Source: Herbidospora yilanensis
GTDB taxonomy: Bacteria > Actinomycetota > Actinomycetes > Streptosporangiales > Streptosporangiaceae
Length of the DNA stretch: 64,000 nucleotides
Direction of reading: 5' to 3'
Assembly: GCF_001570565.1 (NCBI RefSeq)
Contig: NZ_BBXE01000018.1
Location: forward strand, 150,483-214,482
The translations under genes were made by a program, and so were the position numbers. Positions within the stretch are counted from its first letter, which is position 1; each line of letters opens with the position of its first letter. Under the pieces are notes generated by a model that was given only the letters and a program-made list of their open reading frames with translations, made no database searches and was not told the origin of the DNA. Of this stretch, positions 25,459-34,900 are shown in pieces.

Positions 25459-26706
25459 ATGCGCAGCATGCTCGTTTTCGCCCTGACGGCCGGCATCCTG
25501 GCCGGGCCCGGCCCCGATCCGGGCCGGCAGGTGCTGGCGGCCGGGGACGGCTGGGGCTCGCACAGCTCCGGCACGACCGGCGGTTCGGCGGCGCCCGCCT
25601 CGAACGTCCACACCGTCTCGACCCGCGACCAGCTCGTGGCGGCCCTTTCCGCACCCGGCCCGAAGATCATCAAGATCAGGGGCGCCATCGACGGCAACCG
25701 GCCCTGTTCGTCGTACGTGACCGGCGGCTACTCCCTCGACGCCTACCTCCAGGCCTACGACCCCGCGACCTGGGGCCGCGTCGACCCGTCAGGACCGCTG
25801 GAGGACGCCCGCGCGGCCTCGGCCGCCCGGCAGACCGCCCACATCAAGCTCAAGGTCGGCTCGAACACCACGATCGTCGGCGAAGGGAGGACCGCCCGCC
25901 TCAAGGGCGTCAACCTGCACGTCGACAAGGCCGACAACGTCATCATCCGCAACATCACGTTCGAGGACGCCCACGACTGCTTCCCCCAGTGGGACCCGCT
26001 CGACGGCGCCGAGGGCAACTGGAACTCCCTCTACGACAACATCTCGCTGACCGGCTCGACCCACGTGTGGGTCGACCACAACACCTTCACCGACGGCGCC
26101 AACCCCGACAGCGCCCAGCCGGTCTACTTCGGCCGCCCGTGGCAGGTCCACGACGGCCAGCTCGACATCACCGGCGGCAGCGACCTCGTGACCGCGTCCT
26201 GGAACCGCTTCACCGGCCACGACAAGACGATGCTGATCGGCTCGACCAACAACCCGTCACAGGACCTCGGGAAACTCCGGGTCACCGTGCACCACAACCA
26301 CTTCGAGAACACCCTCCAGCGGCTGCCCCGGGTCAGGTTCGGCCAGGTGCACGTCTACAACAACTACTACGAGGTGTACGACCCGGCGTCCTTCGTCTAC
26401 GCGCTGGGCGTCGGCGTGCAGTCGCAGATCTACAGCGAGAACAACTTCTACCGCCTGGGCCGCGGCGTCGACCCGGCGAAGATCCTCTACAACTGGGGCG
26501 GCACCACGCTGACGGCCAGGGGCGACCTGCTCAGGGTCGGCGGCAAGGTGAGCCCGTTCGACCCGATCGCCGCCTACAACGCCGCCAACGACCCGGACCT
26601 GGGCGCCGACGCGGGCTGGACCCCGACCCTGCACACGGGGATCGACCCGGCGGCAGAGGTGCACAAGGACGTGTCGCGGCACGCGGGCGCCGGCGAGATC
26701 GCCTAG
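25459..26706 (+). CDS. Secreted pectate lyase, polysaccharide lyase family 1
   Basis: The 415-residue product has a short hydrophobic signal (MLVFALTAGILAGP) and then a right-handed parallel beta-helix. The PL1 landmarks are NVIIRNITFEDAHDCFPQWD, THVWVDHNTFTDG, HDKTMLIGSTN and the catalytic arginine region LQRLPRVRFGQVHVYNNYYE. It cleaves polygalacturonate by calcium-dependent beta-elimination outside the cell and gives unsaturated oligo-uronides, the source of the KduI substrate. AGGAG lies about 10 bases before the ATG. Confidence 0.93.
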   Translation: MRSMLVFALTAGILAGPGPDPGRQVLAAGDGWGSHSSGTTGGSAAPASNVHTVSTRDQLVAALSAPGPKIIKIRGAIDGNRPCSSYVTGGYSLDAYLQAYDPATWGRVDPSGPLEDARAASAARQTAHIKLKVGSNTTIVGEGRTARLKGVNLHVDKADNVIIRNITFEDAHDCFPQWDPLDGAEGNWNSLYDNISLTGSTHVWVDHNTFTDGANPDSAQPVYFGRPWQVHDGQLDITGGSDLVTASWNRFTGHDKTMLIGSTNNPSQDLGKLRVTVHHNHFENTLQRLPRVRFGQVHVYNNYYEVYDPASFVYALGVGVQSQIYSENNFYRLGRGVDPAKILYNWGGTTLTARGDLLRVGGKVSPFDPIAAYNAANDPDLGADAGWTPTLHTGIDPAAEVHKDVSRHAGAGEIA

Positions 26707-26709
26707 ACC

Positions 26710-26750
26710 GGCGGTTCCACGCCTCGACTTGCGGGAGGCGTGGAACCGCC
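26710..26750. terminator. Convergent terminator between pectate lyase and semialdehyde dehydrogenase genes
   Basis: GGCGGTTCCACGCCTC and GAGGCGTGGAACCGCC form a perfect 16-bp stem with a 9-base loop. It sits between the pectate lyase stop (26706) and the convergent dehydrogenase stop (26762). Confidence 0.85.
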
Positions 26751-26761
26751 ACGGGCATGCC

Positions 26762-28165
26762 CTATCCGGCCGACAGGACCCCGTCGACCCGGCGCGGGAT
26801 GCCCAGCGGGTTGTCCTCGCGCAGTTCGAGGGGCAGCAGCGCGTCGGGCAGGTCCTGGTAGGCGACCGGGGTCTGCCAGCGCCGGATCGCCGTCGCGCCC
26901 ACCGACGTGTGCATCGGCGTGGTGCTGGCGGGCCACGGCCCGCCGTGGTGCATGGCCCACGTCACGGCGACGCCGGTCGGCCAGCCGTTCCAGATGACGC
27001 GGCCGGCCAGCCGGGCGAGCTCGGGCACCAGCGGGGCGGCCTCGACCGGGTCGGCCGAGTGGACGGTGGCGGTCAGCGAGCCGGGCAGGTTGCGGAGCAC
27101 CTCGGGGAGGTCGGAGACCTCCTTGTAGGTCACCACGATCGCCGACGGCCCGAACGTCTCCTCGGCGAGCTCCGGCAGGCCCATCGAGAAGGTGGTCAGG
27201 TCGGCGGTGTGGACCCGCGGCGCGACGGCGCCCTCGGCCGGGCCGGCCAGGCCGCGGGCCAGCTCGGTCAGGCGCTCGTCGAGCCGGGAGACGCCCGACT
27301 CGAAGCCCTCGCAGATGGCGGGGGTGAGCATCGGGCCGCCGGTGGTGGCCGAGACGGCGGCCGTGAGGGCCTTCAGGAGCTCGGCGTCGTCGGGCACGAA
27401 CAGCAGGCCGGGGTTGGTGCAGAACTGCCCGACCCCGAGGGTGAGGGAGGCGGCGAAGCCCTCGGCGACACGCACCGGGTCGGACAGGGCCGACGGCAGC
27501 ACGACGACCGGGTTCACGCTGCCCAGTTCGCCGTAGAACGGGATCGGGTCGGGCCGCTCGTCGATCAGCGCCCGGATCGCCTTCCCGCCGCGCAGCGAGC
27601 CGGTGAACCCGACCGCCGACACGAGGGGGTGCCGCACGAGTTCCCGGCCGGCGTCGAACCCCTCGACCAGCCCGAGCAGTTCGGGGTCGGGCAGGGCGGC
27701 GCGGATCACCTCGGCGACCTTCCGCGACAACACCGGGTGCCCGGGGTGGGCCTTCACCACGACCGCGCAGCCCGCCGCCAGGGCGGAGGCCACGTCGCCG
27801 CCGGCGACCGAGAACGCGAACGGGAAGTTGGAGGCGGCGAACACCGCGACGACGCCCGGCACCGGCTGGAACATGCGCCGCACGTCGGGCTTGGGCGGGG
27901 TGGCCGACGAATCGGCGTGGTCGATGATCGCCTCCACGTGCCCGCCGTCGCGCAGGACCCCGGCGAACAGCCGGAACTGGATCGCCGAGCGGGCGATCTC
28001 GCCGCGGAGCCGCACCTCGCCGAGCGAGGTCTCCTCGGCCGCCACCGGCCACAGGTCGTCTTCGGCGGCCAGCAGGGCGTCGGCGACCCGGTCGAGCACG
28101 TCGGCCCGCTCGGCGGCCGGGCGCGTGCGCCAGACCTCTCCGGCGCGGGCGGCTTCGTTGATCAT
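26762..28165 (-). CDS. 2-oxoglutarate semialdehyde (2,5-dioxovalerate) dehydrogenase
   Basis: The 467-residue aldehyde dehydrogenase has the catalytic cysteine in GVGQFCTNPGLLF, the general-base glutamate in FYGELGSVNPVV, and AASNFPFAFSVAGGDVASAL. This pattern is typical of the KGSADH branch. It oxidises 2-oxoglutarate semialdehyde from KdgD to 2-oxoglutarate, the last step of the oxidative uronate route. The ATG at 28165 has GGAGGGA upstream. It is transcribed alone on the minus strand, and a weaker copy of the island operator lies just upstream. Confidence 0.88.
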   Translation of the reverse strand: MINEAARAGEVWRTRPAAERADVLDRVADALLAAEDDLWPVAAEETSLGEVRLRGEIARSAIQFRLFAGVLRDGGHVEAIIDHADSSATPPKPDVRRMFQPVPGVVAVFAASNFPFAFSVAGGDVASALAAGCAVVVKAHPGHPVLSRKVAEVIRAALPDPELLGLVEGFDAGRELVRHPLVSAVGFTGSLRGGKAIRALIDERPDPIPFYGELGSVNPVVVLPSALSDPVRVAEGFAASLTLGVGQFCTNPGLLFVPDDAELLKALTAAVSATTGGPMLTPAICEGFESGVSRLDERLTELARGLAGPAEGAVAPRVHTADLTTFSMGLPELAEETFGPSAIVVTYKEVSDLPEVLRNLPGSLTATVHSADPVEAAPLVPELARLAGRVIWNGWPTGVAVTWAMHHGGPWPASTTPMHTSVGATAIRRWQTPVAYQDLPDALLPLELREDNPLGIPRRVDGVLSAG

Positions 28166-28182
28166 CGAAATCCCTCCGGTTT

Positions 28183-28199
28183 GTACTATGTGACGTTTT
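28183..28199. promoter_or_regulatory. Weak predicted IclR operator 5 (semialdehyde dehydrogenase)
   Basis: GTACTATGTGACGTTTT shares the ATGTGAC core and outer bases with operator 1 (11 of 17), but the right arm is degenerate. It lies 18 bases upstream of the dehydrogenase start. Position and function support it more than sequence alone. Confidence 0.4.
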
Positions 28200-28233
28200 T
28201 ATGCAGGGAGCCGGAAAAATCTTCGGGACGGGT

Positions 28234-28260
28234 TGTCGATTCCGCGAACCCCCGGTCGTC
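28234..28260 (+). promoter_or_regulatory. ECF42-type promoter P1 (DGPF-sigma operon)
   Basis: TGTCGA (28234-28239), a 17-base spacer and CGTC (28257-28260) match the known ECF42 promoter pattern (TGTCGA in the -35 region, CGAC or CGTC in the -10 region). It lies 40 bases before the DGPF gene, so the sigma factor should activate its own operon. Confidence 0.75.
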
Positions 28261-28300
28261 GGATAGGCGAAGGTGACCAAAAACGATCAAGGAGACTCCC

Positions 28301-28642
28301 ATGCCGCAGTACGCCGTCATCATCCACTCGCCCGCTCCGGCCGACCCGATGGACCTCACTCCCGACTACGTGGCCCTCCTGGAAGGCTACGGCCAGAAGG
28401 TGGCCGAACTGGGCGGCGTCATCGTCACCGGCTTCGCGCTGCAGCCCAGCACCACCGCCACCTCGATCCGGGGCGACGTCGTCACCGACGGCCCGTTCAC
28501 CGAGGCCAAGGAGGTCGTGGCCGGGTTCTTGGTCCTGGAGGCCCCCGACCTCGACGTGGCCCTCGCCGTCGCCAAGGCCAACCCGGCGTGCATCGACGGC
28601 GGGGTGGAAGTCCGCCCGCTGTTCGCCCCGCCCGCCGAGTGA
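28301..28642 (+). CDS. YciI/DGPF-domain protein
   Basis: The 113-residue protein is of the YCII-related (DGPF) family. The DGPF signature is present as VTDGPFTEAKEVVAGFLVLE, after an N-terminal beta strand MPQYAVIIHSP. These small dimeric proteins are the standard partners of ECF41- and ECF42-type sigma factors; their biochemical role is unresolved. AAGGAG lies before the ATG. The sigma gene starts three bases after the stop. Confidence 0.9.
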   Translation: MPQYAVIIHSPAPADPMDLTPDYVALLEGYGQKVAELGGVIVTGFALQPSTTATSIRGDVVTDGPFTEAKEVVAGFLVLEAPDLDVALAVAKANPACIDGGVEVRPLFAPPAE

Positions 28643-28645
28643 AGA

Positions 28646-29905
28646 GTGACCGACGTCGAAGAGGCGGTCGCCGACGCGCACCGTCGCGAGTGGGCCTTCG
28701 TGCTCGCCGCGACGGCGCGCGTCACCGGCGACTTCGACCTCGCCGAGGAATGCGTCCAGGACGCCTACATCGCCGCCCTGGACGCCTGGGCGCGTGACGG
28801 CGTCCCGAGGAAACCCGGCGCCTGGCTGACCCAGACGGCAAAACGCAAGGCGCTCGACCTGCTCCGCAGGGACAAGGTCTTCCGCGCGAAGATGCCCCTG
28901 CTCGTCGAACCGGACGCGGAAATGAACCTGACCGACGAAACGGACGAGATCCCCGACGACCGGCTCCGCCTGATCTTCACCTGCTGCCACCCGGCGCTGG
29001 CCCGCGAGGCCCAGGTGGCGCTGACCCTGCGGCTGGTGTGCGGCGTCGCCACGCCCGACATCTCCCGCGCCTTCCTGGTGTCCGAACCCACCATGGCCGC
29101 CCGGCTGACCCGGGCCAAGAAGAAGATCGCCGCGGCCCGCATCCCCTACCGGGTGCCCGGCGCGGCCGACCTGCCCGAACGGCTCGACGCCGTGCTGTCG
29201 GTGATCCACCTCCTCTACACGACCGGCCACACCGCCCCCTCGGGCGGCGACCTGGTCCGCGCCGACCTGGTCGACCGCGCCGTCGCGCTGACCCGCATGC
29301 TGCTGGCCCTCATGCCCGACGAGCCGGAGGTGCGCGGGCTGCTGGCGCTGCTGCTGCTCACCGACGCCCGTCGGGCGGCGCGCACCGACGCCGAGGGCAG
29401 ACTGGTGCTCCTGGAGGACCAGGACCGCTCGTTGTGGGACCGGGCCGCCATCGCCGAGGGCCGCGACCTCGCCGTGGCCGCCTTCCGGACCGGCCGGGTG
29501 GGGCGGTACGCCGTCCAGGCGGCCATCGCCTCACTGCACGCCGTCGCCCCGAGCACCGCCGCGACCGACTGGAGACAGGTGGTCGCCCTGTACGACGTCC
29601 TGCTCGGGATCTGGCCCTCCCCCGTGGTGGCCCTGAACCGGGCGGTCGCCGTCGCCATGGCCGACGGCCCGGAGAAGGCGCTGGAGGAGGTCGACCTGCT
29701 CGCCACCGACGACCGGCTGGCCGGATACCACTACCTTCCGGCGGTCCGGGCCGACCTGCTGCGCCGCCTGTCGCGCTTCGGCCAGGCCGCCGACGCCTAC
29801 CGCGCGGCCATCGCGCTGGCCGACAACGACGCCGAGAGGGAATTCCTGGAAATCCGTCTCGCCGAGGTTGTCGATTCGGCGGAGGGGTGTTCGTCGGGAG
29901 AGTAG
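28646..29905 (+). CDS. ECF42-type RNA polymerase sigma factor with C-terminal TPR-like extension
   Basis: The 419-residue protein has sigma region 2 at about 15-80 (GDFDLAEECVQDAYIAALDA, GAWLTQTAKRKALDLLRRDK) and region 4 at about 120-180 (LRLIFTCCHPALAREAQVAL, LVSEPTMAARLTRAKKKIAA). A long helical extension follows (about 190-410; LYDVLLGIWPSPVVALNRAV). The size and the DGPF partner define ECF42, in which the extension, not an anti-sigma factor, controls activity. The start is GTG at 28646. The last codons also contain promoter P2 for the next gene. Confidence 0.92.
   Translation: MTDVEEAVADAHRREWAFVLAATARVTGDFDLAEECVQDAYIAALDAWARDGVPRKPGAWLTQTAKRKALDLLRRDKVFRAKMPLLVEPDAEMNLTDETDEIPDDRLRLIFTCCHPALAREAQVALTLRLVCGVATPDISRAFLVSEPTMAARLTRAKKKIAAARIPYRVPGAADLPERLDAVLSVIHLLYTTGHTAPSGGDLVRADLVDRAVALTRMLLALMPDEPEVRGLLALLLLTDARRAARTDAEGRLVLLEDQDRSLWDRAAIAEGRDLAVAAFRTGRVGRYAVQAAIASLHAVAPSTAATDWRQVVALYDVLLGIWPSPVVALNRAVAVAMADGPEKALEEVDLLATDDRLAGYHYLPAVRADLLRRLSRFGQAADAYRAAIALADNDAEREFLEIRLAEVVDSAEGCSSGE
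29869..29895 (+). promoter_or_regulatory. ECF42-type promoter P2 inside the sigma gene, aimed at the DHA2 exporter
   Basis: TGTCGA (29869-29874), a 17-base spacer and CGTC (29892-29895) repeat the layout of P1. Identity to P1 also extends to the flanks (GGTTGTCGATTC and TCGTCGG in both). It lies in the last codons of the sigma gene, 31 bases before the exporter start. Confidence 0.7.
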
Positions 29906-29926
29906 ACGACACGAAGGAGACCCCCG

Positions 29927-31426
29927 ATGAAGGCGACCCGCCGCGAATGGCTCGGCCTGACGGTCCTGGCCCTGCCCACCCTGCTGATGTCACTCGACGT
30001 CAGCGTGCTCTACCTGGCACTGCCCCACCTCAGCCGCGACCTCGGGGCGACCGGCACCGAGCAGCTCTGGATCCTGGACGTCTACTCGTTCATGCTGGCC
30101 GGGTTCCTGGTCACCATGGGCACACTCGGCGACCGGATCGGCCGCCGCAGGCTGCTGCTGATCGGCGCGGCGGCCTTCGGGCTCTGCTCGGTGGCCGCCG
30201 CCTACGCGAGCAGCCCCGGGATGCTCATCGCGGCCCGCGCGCTGCTCGGCGTGGCCGGGGCGACGCTGATGCCGTCGACGATGGCGCTGATCAGGAACAT
30301 GTTCCGCGATCCCAAGGAGATGGCCACCGCGATCGGCGTCTGGTTCTCCTGCTTCATGGGCGGCATGACCCTCGGCCCGCTGGTCGGCGGCGCGCTGCTG
30401 AACCACTTCTGGTGGGGGTCGGCGTTCCTGCTCGGCGTGCCGGTGATGGCCCTGCTGCTGGTGGTCGGCCCGGTCCTGCTGCCCGAGCACCGCGCCCCGC
30501 AGGCGGGCCGCCTCGACCTGGCCAGCGTCGCCCTCTCGCTGGCCGCGATCCTCCCGGTCGTCTTCGGCCTGAAGGAGATCGCCCGGACCGGCGTGGCCGC
30601 CGGATCCCTCGCCGCGGTCGCCGCGGGGCTCCTGGCGGGATTCGTCTTCGTACGCCGCCAGGCCCGCCTCACCAGCCCGCTGCTCGACCTGAAGCTCTTC
30701 CTGAACCGCTCGTTCGGCAGCGCGCTCGGCACCTCGCTCACCCTGGGCGTGGTGATGGCCGGCATCACCCTCGTCACCTCGCTCTACCTGCAGAGCGTCG
30801 CCGGGCTGTCGCCGCTTGAGGCCGGGTTGTGGATGATCCCGCAGGCCGTCGCGATGGCCGCCGGCATGACGGTCGCCCCCCGCCTGGCCGCCCGCATCCG
30901 GCCGGCCCACCTGATGGCGGCCGGGCTCGTGGTGGCGGCCGCCGGCATGTTCGTGCAGACGCAGACCAGCGTGGCGACCGTGGTCGTGGGCCTGTCGCTG
31001 GCCGGGATCGGCATCGCCCCCACGATGGCCCTGACGATGAACCTGATCATGGCTTCGGCCCCGCCGGAGAAGGCCGGTTCCGCGGCGTCCCTGTCGGAGA
31101 CCGGCGGCGAGTTCGGCGTCGCCATGGGCATCGCCACCCTGGGCAGCCTGGCGACCTACGTCTACCGTTCGTCGATCACCGTCTCCGACGAGCAGGCCCG
31201 CCAGGGCATCACCGAGGCGGCGATCGCCGCGCAGCGGATCGGCGGGACGGCCGGCGAGCACCTGCTGGAGGCGGCCCGCGCGGCCTTCACCTCGGGCCTG
31301 GTCGTGGTGGCCGCGACCGGCACCGTGGTCTTCGCCGCCCTGGCCGTGCTGGTCGGCGTGGCCTTCCGGCACCTCCCGGCCATGAACACGCCGGCCGCCG
31401 AAGACGAGGCGCTCGTCAGCGTGTGA
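29927..31426 (+). CDS. MFS drug exporter, DHA2 (14-segment) family
   Basis: The 499-residue protein has about 14 membrane segments, the DHA2 motifs LDVSVLYLALPHLSRDL and the loop GTLGDRIGRRRLLLIG, and motif C-like GVAGATLMPSTMALIRNMF. It resembles QacA/SmvA-type proton antiporters for cationic or lipophilic compounds. GGAG precedes the ATG. The ECF42-type promoter P2 just upstream suggests that it is the effector gene of the sigma cassette. The C-terminus overlaps the convergent DUF402 gene by 11 bases. It is a clear paralogue of the exporter at 35211. Confidence 0.9.
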   Translation: MKATRREWLGLTVLALPTLLMSLDVSVLYLALPHLSRDLGATGTEQLWILDVYSFMLAGFLVTMGTLGDRIGRRRLLLIGAAAFGLCSVAAAYASSPGMLIAARALLGVAGATLMPSTMALIRNMFRDPKEMATAIGVWFSCFMGGMTLGPLVGGALLNHFWWGSAFLLGVPVMALLLVVGPVLLPEHRAPQAGRLDLASVALSLAAILPVVFGLKEIARTGVAAGSLAAVAAGLLAGFVFVRRQARLTSPLLDLKLFLNRSFGSALGTSLTLGVVMAGITLVTSLYLQSVAGLSPLEAGLWMIPQAVAMAAGMTVAPRLAARIRPAHLMAAGLVVAAAGMFVQTQTSVATVVVGLSLAGIGIAPTMALTMNLIMASAPPEKAGSAASLSETGGEFGVAMGIATLGSLATYVYRSSITVSDEQARQGITEAAIAAQRIGGTAGEHLLEAARAAFTSGLVVVAATGTVVFAALAVLVGVAFRHLPAMNTPAAEDEALVSV

Positions 31427-31928
31427 CGAGCCCTTCCAGCTTGTCGAGCCAGCCCCGATGGACGCGCCCGAAAGGCTCCCGCCTCTCGGTGACCGCGTCC
31501 ATCAGCCATTCGGCGGTCTGTTCGGCCTGCGCGACGACGTCGGGCGGATAGCCGAACCGCACCCGGTGCTCCTGGAACTCGTCGGCGTCGTCGAGGAAGA
31601 TCCGGCCGTCGGTCTTGCGGATCACGTCGAGGTCGAGGTCGATCATCGTGATGTCGACGTCGGAGACGACCGGGACGGTCGTCACGTCGACGTAGACCTC
31701 GGTCTCGTGGGGGTGGGCGTTGAACGAGGCCGTCCACCAGGCGTGCCGCGGGAACAGCATGACGAACGGGAACTCGTAGACGAACTTCGGCTCGTGCCCC
31801 TTGCGGGCCGCGATCCCTTTCCGGTGGCCGGTCCAGACGCCGTGCTCGTCTTCGCCGAGGAGGACGCCGGGGAAGTTCCAGTGGAGGGATTCGTCGTACT
31901 TGCGGTAAACGATCGCCAGGTCCGTCAC
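31416..31928 (-). CDS. DUF402 domain-containing protein
   Basis: The 170-residue protein has a DUF402 core: HWNFPGVLLGEDEHGVWTGH, VYVDVTTVPVVSDVDITMID and LDLDVIRKTDGRIFLDDADE, whose acidic residues bind a divalent metal in the related FomD and Ntdp phosphatases. Members hydrolyse nucleoside di- or triphosphates or nucleotidyl-phosphonates, and the substrate here is unknown. The GTG at 31928 keeps it clear of the divergent regulator at 31969; the longer open frame would run through that gene. Confidence 0.8.
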   Translation of the reverse strand: MTDLAIVYRKYDESLHWNFPGVLLGEDEHGVWTGHRKGIAARKGHEPKFVYEFPFVMLFPRHAWWTASFNAHPHETEVYVDVTTVPVVSDVDITMIDLDLDVIRKTDGRIFLDDADEFQEHRVRFGYPPDVVAQAEQTAEWLMDAVTERREPFGRVHRGWLDKLEGLVTR

Positions 31929-31968
31929 GTCATCCGACCCTAACCGAAGGTGCGCCAGAATCGGAGGT

Positions 31969-34900
31969 ATGCGTTTCGCCATTCTGGGCCCCCTCGACGT
32001 GCGCCGCGACGACGGCACCCCCGTCGAGCTCACCGGCCCGCGCGGACGCACCCTCCTCGCCGCCCTCGCCCTCGACGCGGGCAAGGTCGTGCCCACCGCC
32101 CGGCTCATCGACGTCCTCTACGGCGCCACGCCCCCCGCCGGGGCCGCCAACGCCCTCCAGGCCCAGGTCAGCCGGCTCCGCACCGCCCTGGGCGGGCACA
32201 TCGCCCACACCTCCGCGGGCTACCGCCTCGACACCGACCCCGGCGACGTCGACGCCCACCGCTTCGAACGCCTCACGGCCGAGCACCGCTTCGCCGAGGC
32301 GCTGGCGCTCTGGCGCGGCCCCGCCCTCGACGGCCTCCCCGAGACCCTGCGCGGCGCCGCCGCCCGCCTGACCGAACTCCACCTGACGGCCTACCTGGGC
32401 CTGATCGACACCGAGCCGGTCACCCCGGCCCTGCTGACCGGGACCGGCGCCGTCCCCGGCCTGCCCGAGATGATCACCCGCCACCCCCTCCACGAGGGCC
32501 TGCGCGCCCGCCACATCAGGCTCCTGGCCGCCACGGGCCGCCCCGCCGAGGCGCTGAGCGCGTACGAGGAGGCCCGCCGCCTCCTCGACGAGGAACTCGG
32601 CACGACCCCGTCCGAGGAGCTGACGGCGGCCTACCTGGCGGTCTTGCGGGGCGAGGTCCCGGCGGCCGACGATCCACGCCCCGCCGAGCCGGGACCGGCC
32701 CCTCACGCCACGGCGCCCGAGCGTGTCGGGGTCCCCGTCCAGTTCACCGCGCTGGTCGGCCGGGAGAACGAACTCGCGGCCGTCCGGGAGATGATGTCCA
32801 CCGCCCGGCTGGTCACCCTGACCGGCCCCGGCGGCACCGGCAAGACGCGGGTGGCCGCCGAGGCGTGCGCCACCGCCGGCTCCCCCGTCTACTTCGTCGA
32901 ACTCGCCCCGCTGGCCGACGCCGCCGAGATCCCCCAGGCCGTGCTCAGCACCCTCGGGCTGCGGGAAGGACGGCTGCTCGGGCAGGGCGCCCAGCCCGTC
33001 GCCGACCCGGTCGACCGCATCGCCGCCGGGATCGGCGACCGCCCGATGCTCATCGTGCTCGACAACTGCGAGCACCTCGTCGAGGCCGCCGCCGGCTTCG
33101 CCGGACGTCTGCTGTCCGCCTGCCCGAGGCTGCGGATCATGGCCACCAGCCGCGAGCCCCTCGCCATCGCCGCCGAGCGGTTGTGCCCGATCCCGCCGCT
33201 GGCCCTCCCGCCGTCGGGGATCGATCCCGCCGACGCCCTCTCCTACCCTTCGGTACGCCTGTTCGCCGACCGCGCCGCCGCCGTGCGACCGGGCTTCTGG
33301 GAGTCGGCCCAGCCCGCCGAGCTCGACGCCGTCATCAGGATCTGCCGCGCCCTCGACGGGCTGCCGCTCGCGATCGAACTCGCCGCGGCCAGGGTCCGCA
33401 CGCTCCCGGTGACCGACATCGCCGACGCCACCGACCCGTTCGCGGTGCTGGCGCGCGGGAGCCGTACCGCCGAACCGCGACACCGCACCCTGCGCGCGGT
33501 GATCGCCTGGAGCTGGGACCTGCTCGACGACGACGAACGTGTGCTCGCCCGCCGCCTGACCGTCTTCCGCGGCGGCGCGACGCTCAAGGCCGCGCAGGAG
33601 GTCTGCGGGCTGCCCCGGCACGACGTGCTCGACCTGCTCGCCGGGCTGGCCGACAAGTCGCTCATCGAGGTCGCCGGCACCCACTACCGCATGCTCGACA
33701 CCATCCGGGCGTTCTGCGCCGAACAGCTCGCCGAAGCGGGTGAAGCGGAGCGGTTCCGGCAGGCCCACGCCGCCTTTTTCCGCGACTTCGCGCTGGCCGC
33801 CGACCCCCACCTGCGCACGGGCGACCAGCTCGAATGGTTGCGCCGCATGGACGCCGACCACGAGAACATGCTGGCCGCCCTCCGCCACGCCGACCCCGCC
33901 GACGCGCTGCTGCTCTACTCCGGCCTGACCGGCTACTGGTGGCTGCGCGGCCTGCGCAGCGAGTCGATCAGCTCCGCCACCGAGCTGCTGGCCCGGCTCG
34001 GCCCGCGGCCGGAGATGTCCGAGGAGTTCGCGGTGTGCGTGCTGAGCGCCGTCGTCGGCGGCGTCGCCGACCCCGGGCTGCGCGCCCAGCTCGACCGCGT
34101 CGCCGAGTGGCTCGACGGCTTCCGGGCGCCGAACCGGCAACCGCTGTTGTGGGTGCTCTGGTCGCAGGCCGTCGGCCCGCCCGACCCGGCGCTGGCCGAC
34201 GACCTGATCGCCCTCCAGGCCACCTTCGAGCTCGACCCGTGGACCCGCTCCCTGTCGCGGTTCGGCTGGGGCCTGCTGGCCCTGTTCGAGGGCGACCACG
34301 TGCGGGCCGAGGAGAACCTCGCCCCAGCCCTGGCCGGCTTCACCACGATCGGCGACCGCTGGGGCATGTCGATGGCGACGACCGGCCTGGCCGAGGTCGC
34401 CGAATGGACCGGCCGCCGTGCCGAGGCCCTCGACCTCGTCGACCGGGCCCTCGACCTGCTCCAGAAGCTCGGCACCACCGTCGACATCGCCGAGCTGCTG
34501 TGCCGCCGGGCCCAGAACCGGCTCGTGCTCTCCGAACGGTCCGGCCCGGCCCTGCACGCCGCGATCCACGCCGACTTCTCCCGCGCCGCCGAACTGGCCC
34601 GCGAGGCCGGCGCGGTCGAGATGATCGGCCGGGCCCGCATCGGCCTGGCCGACCTGGCCCGCCTCCACGGTTCCCTCGCCGAGGCCCGCCAACTGGCCGA
34701 ACAGGTCCTGGCCGAGTCCGGCGGCGACTGGTTCAGCCTCGACGAGATCCGCGTCGCCGCCAACCTCACCCTGGGCTGGATCGCCTACGCCGAAGGCGAC
34801 CCCGACCGCACCGAACACCACCACCGCCAGGCCCTGTCGTCGGTGTACGTCCAGCGCAACCGCCTCCAGGCCGCCCGCGTGACCGAGGGCCTGGCCGGCG

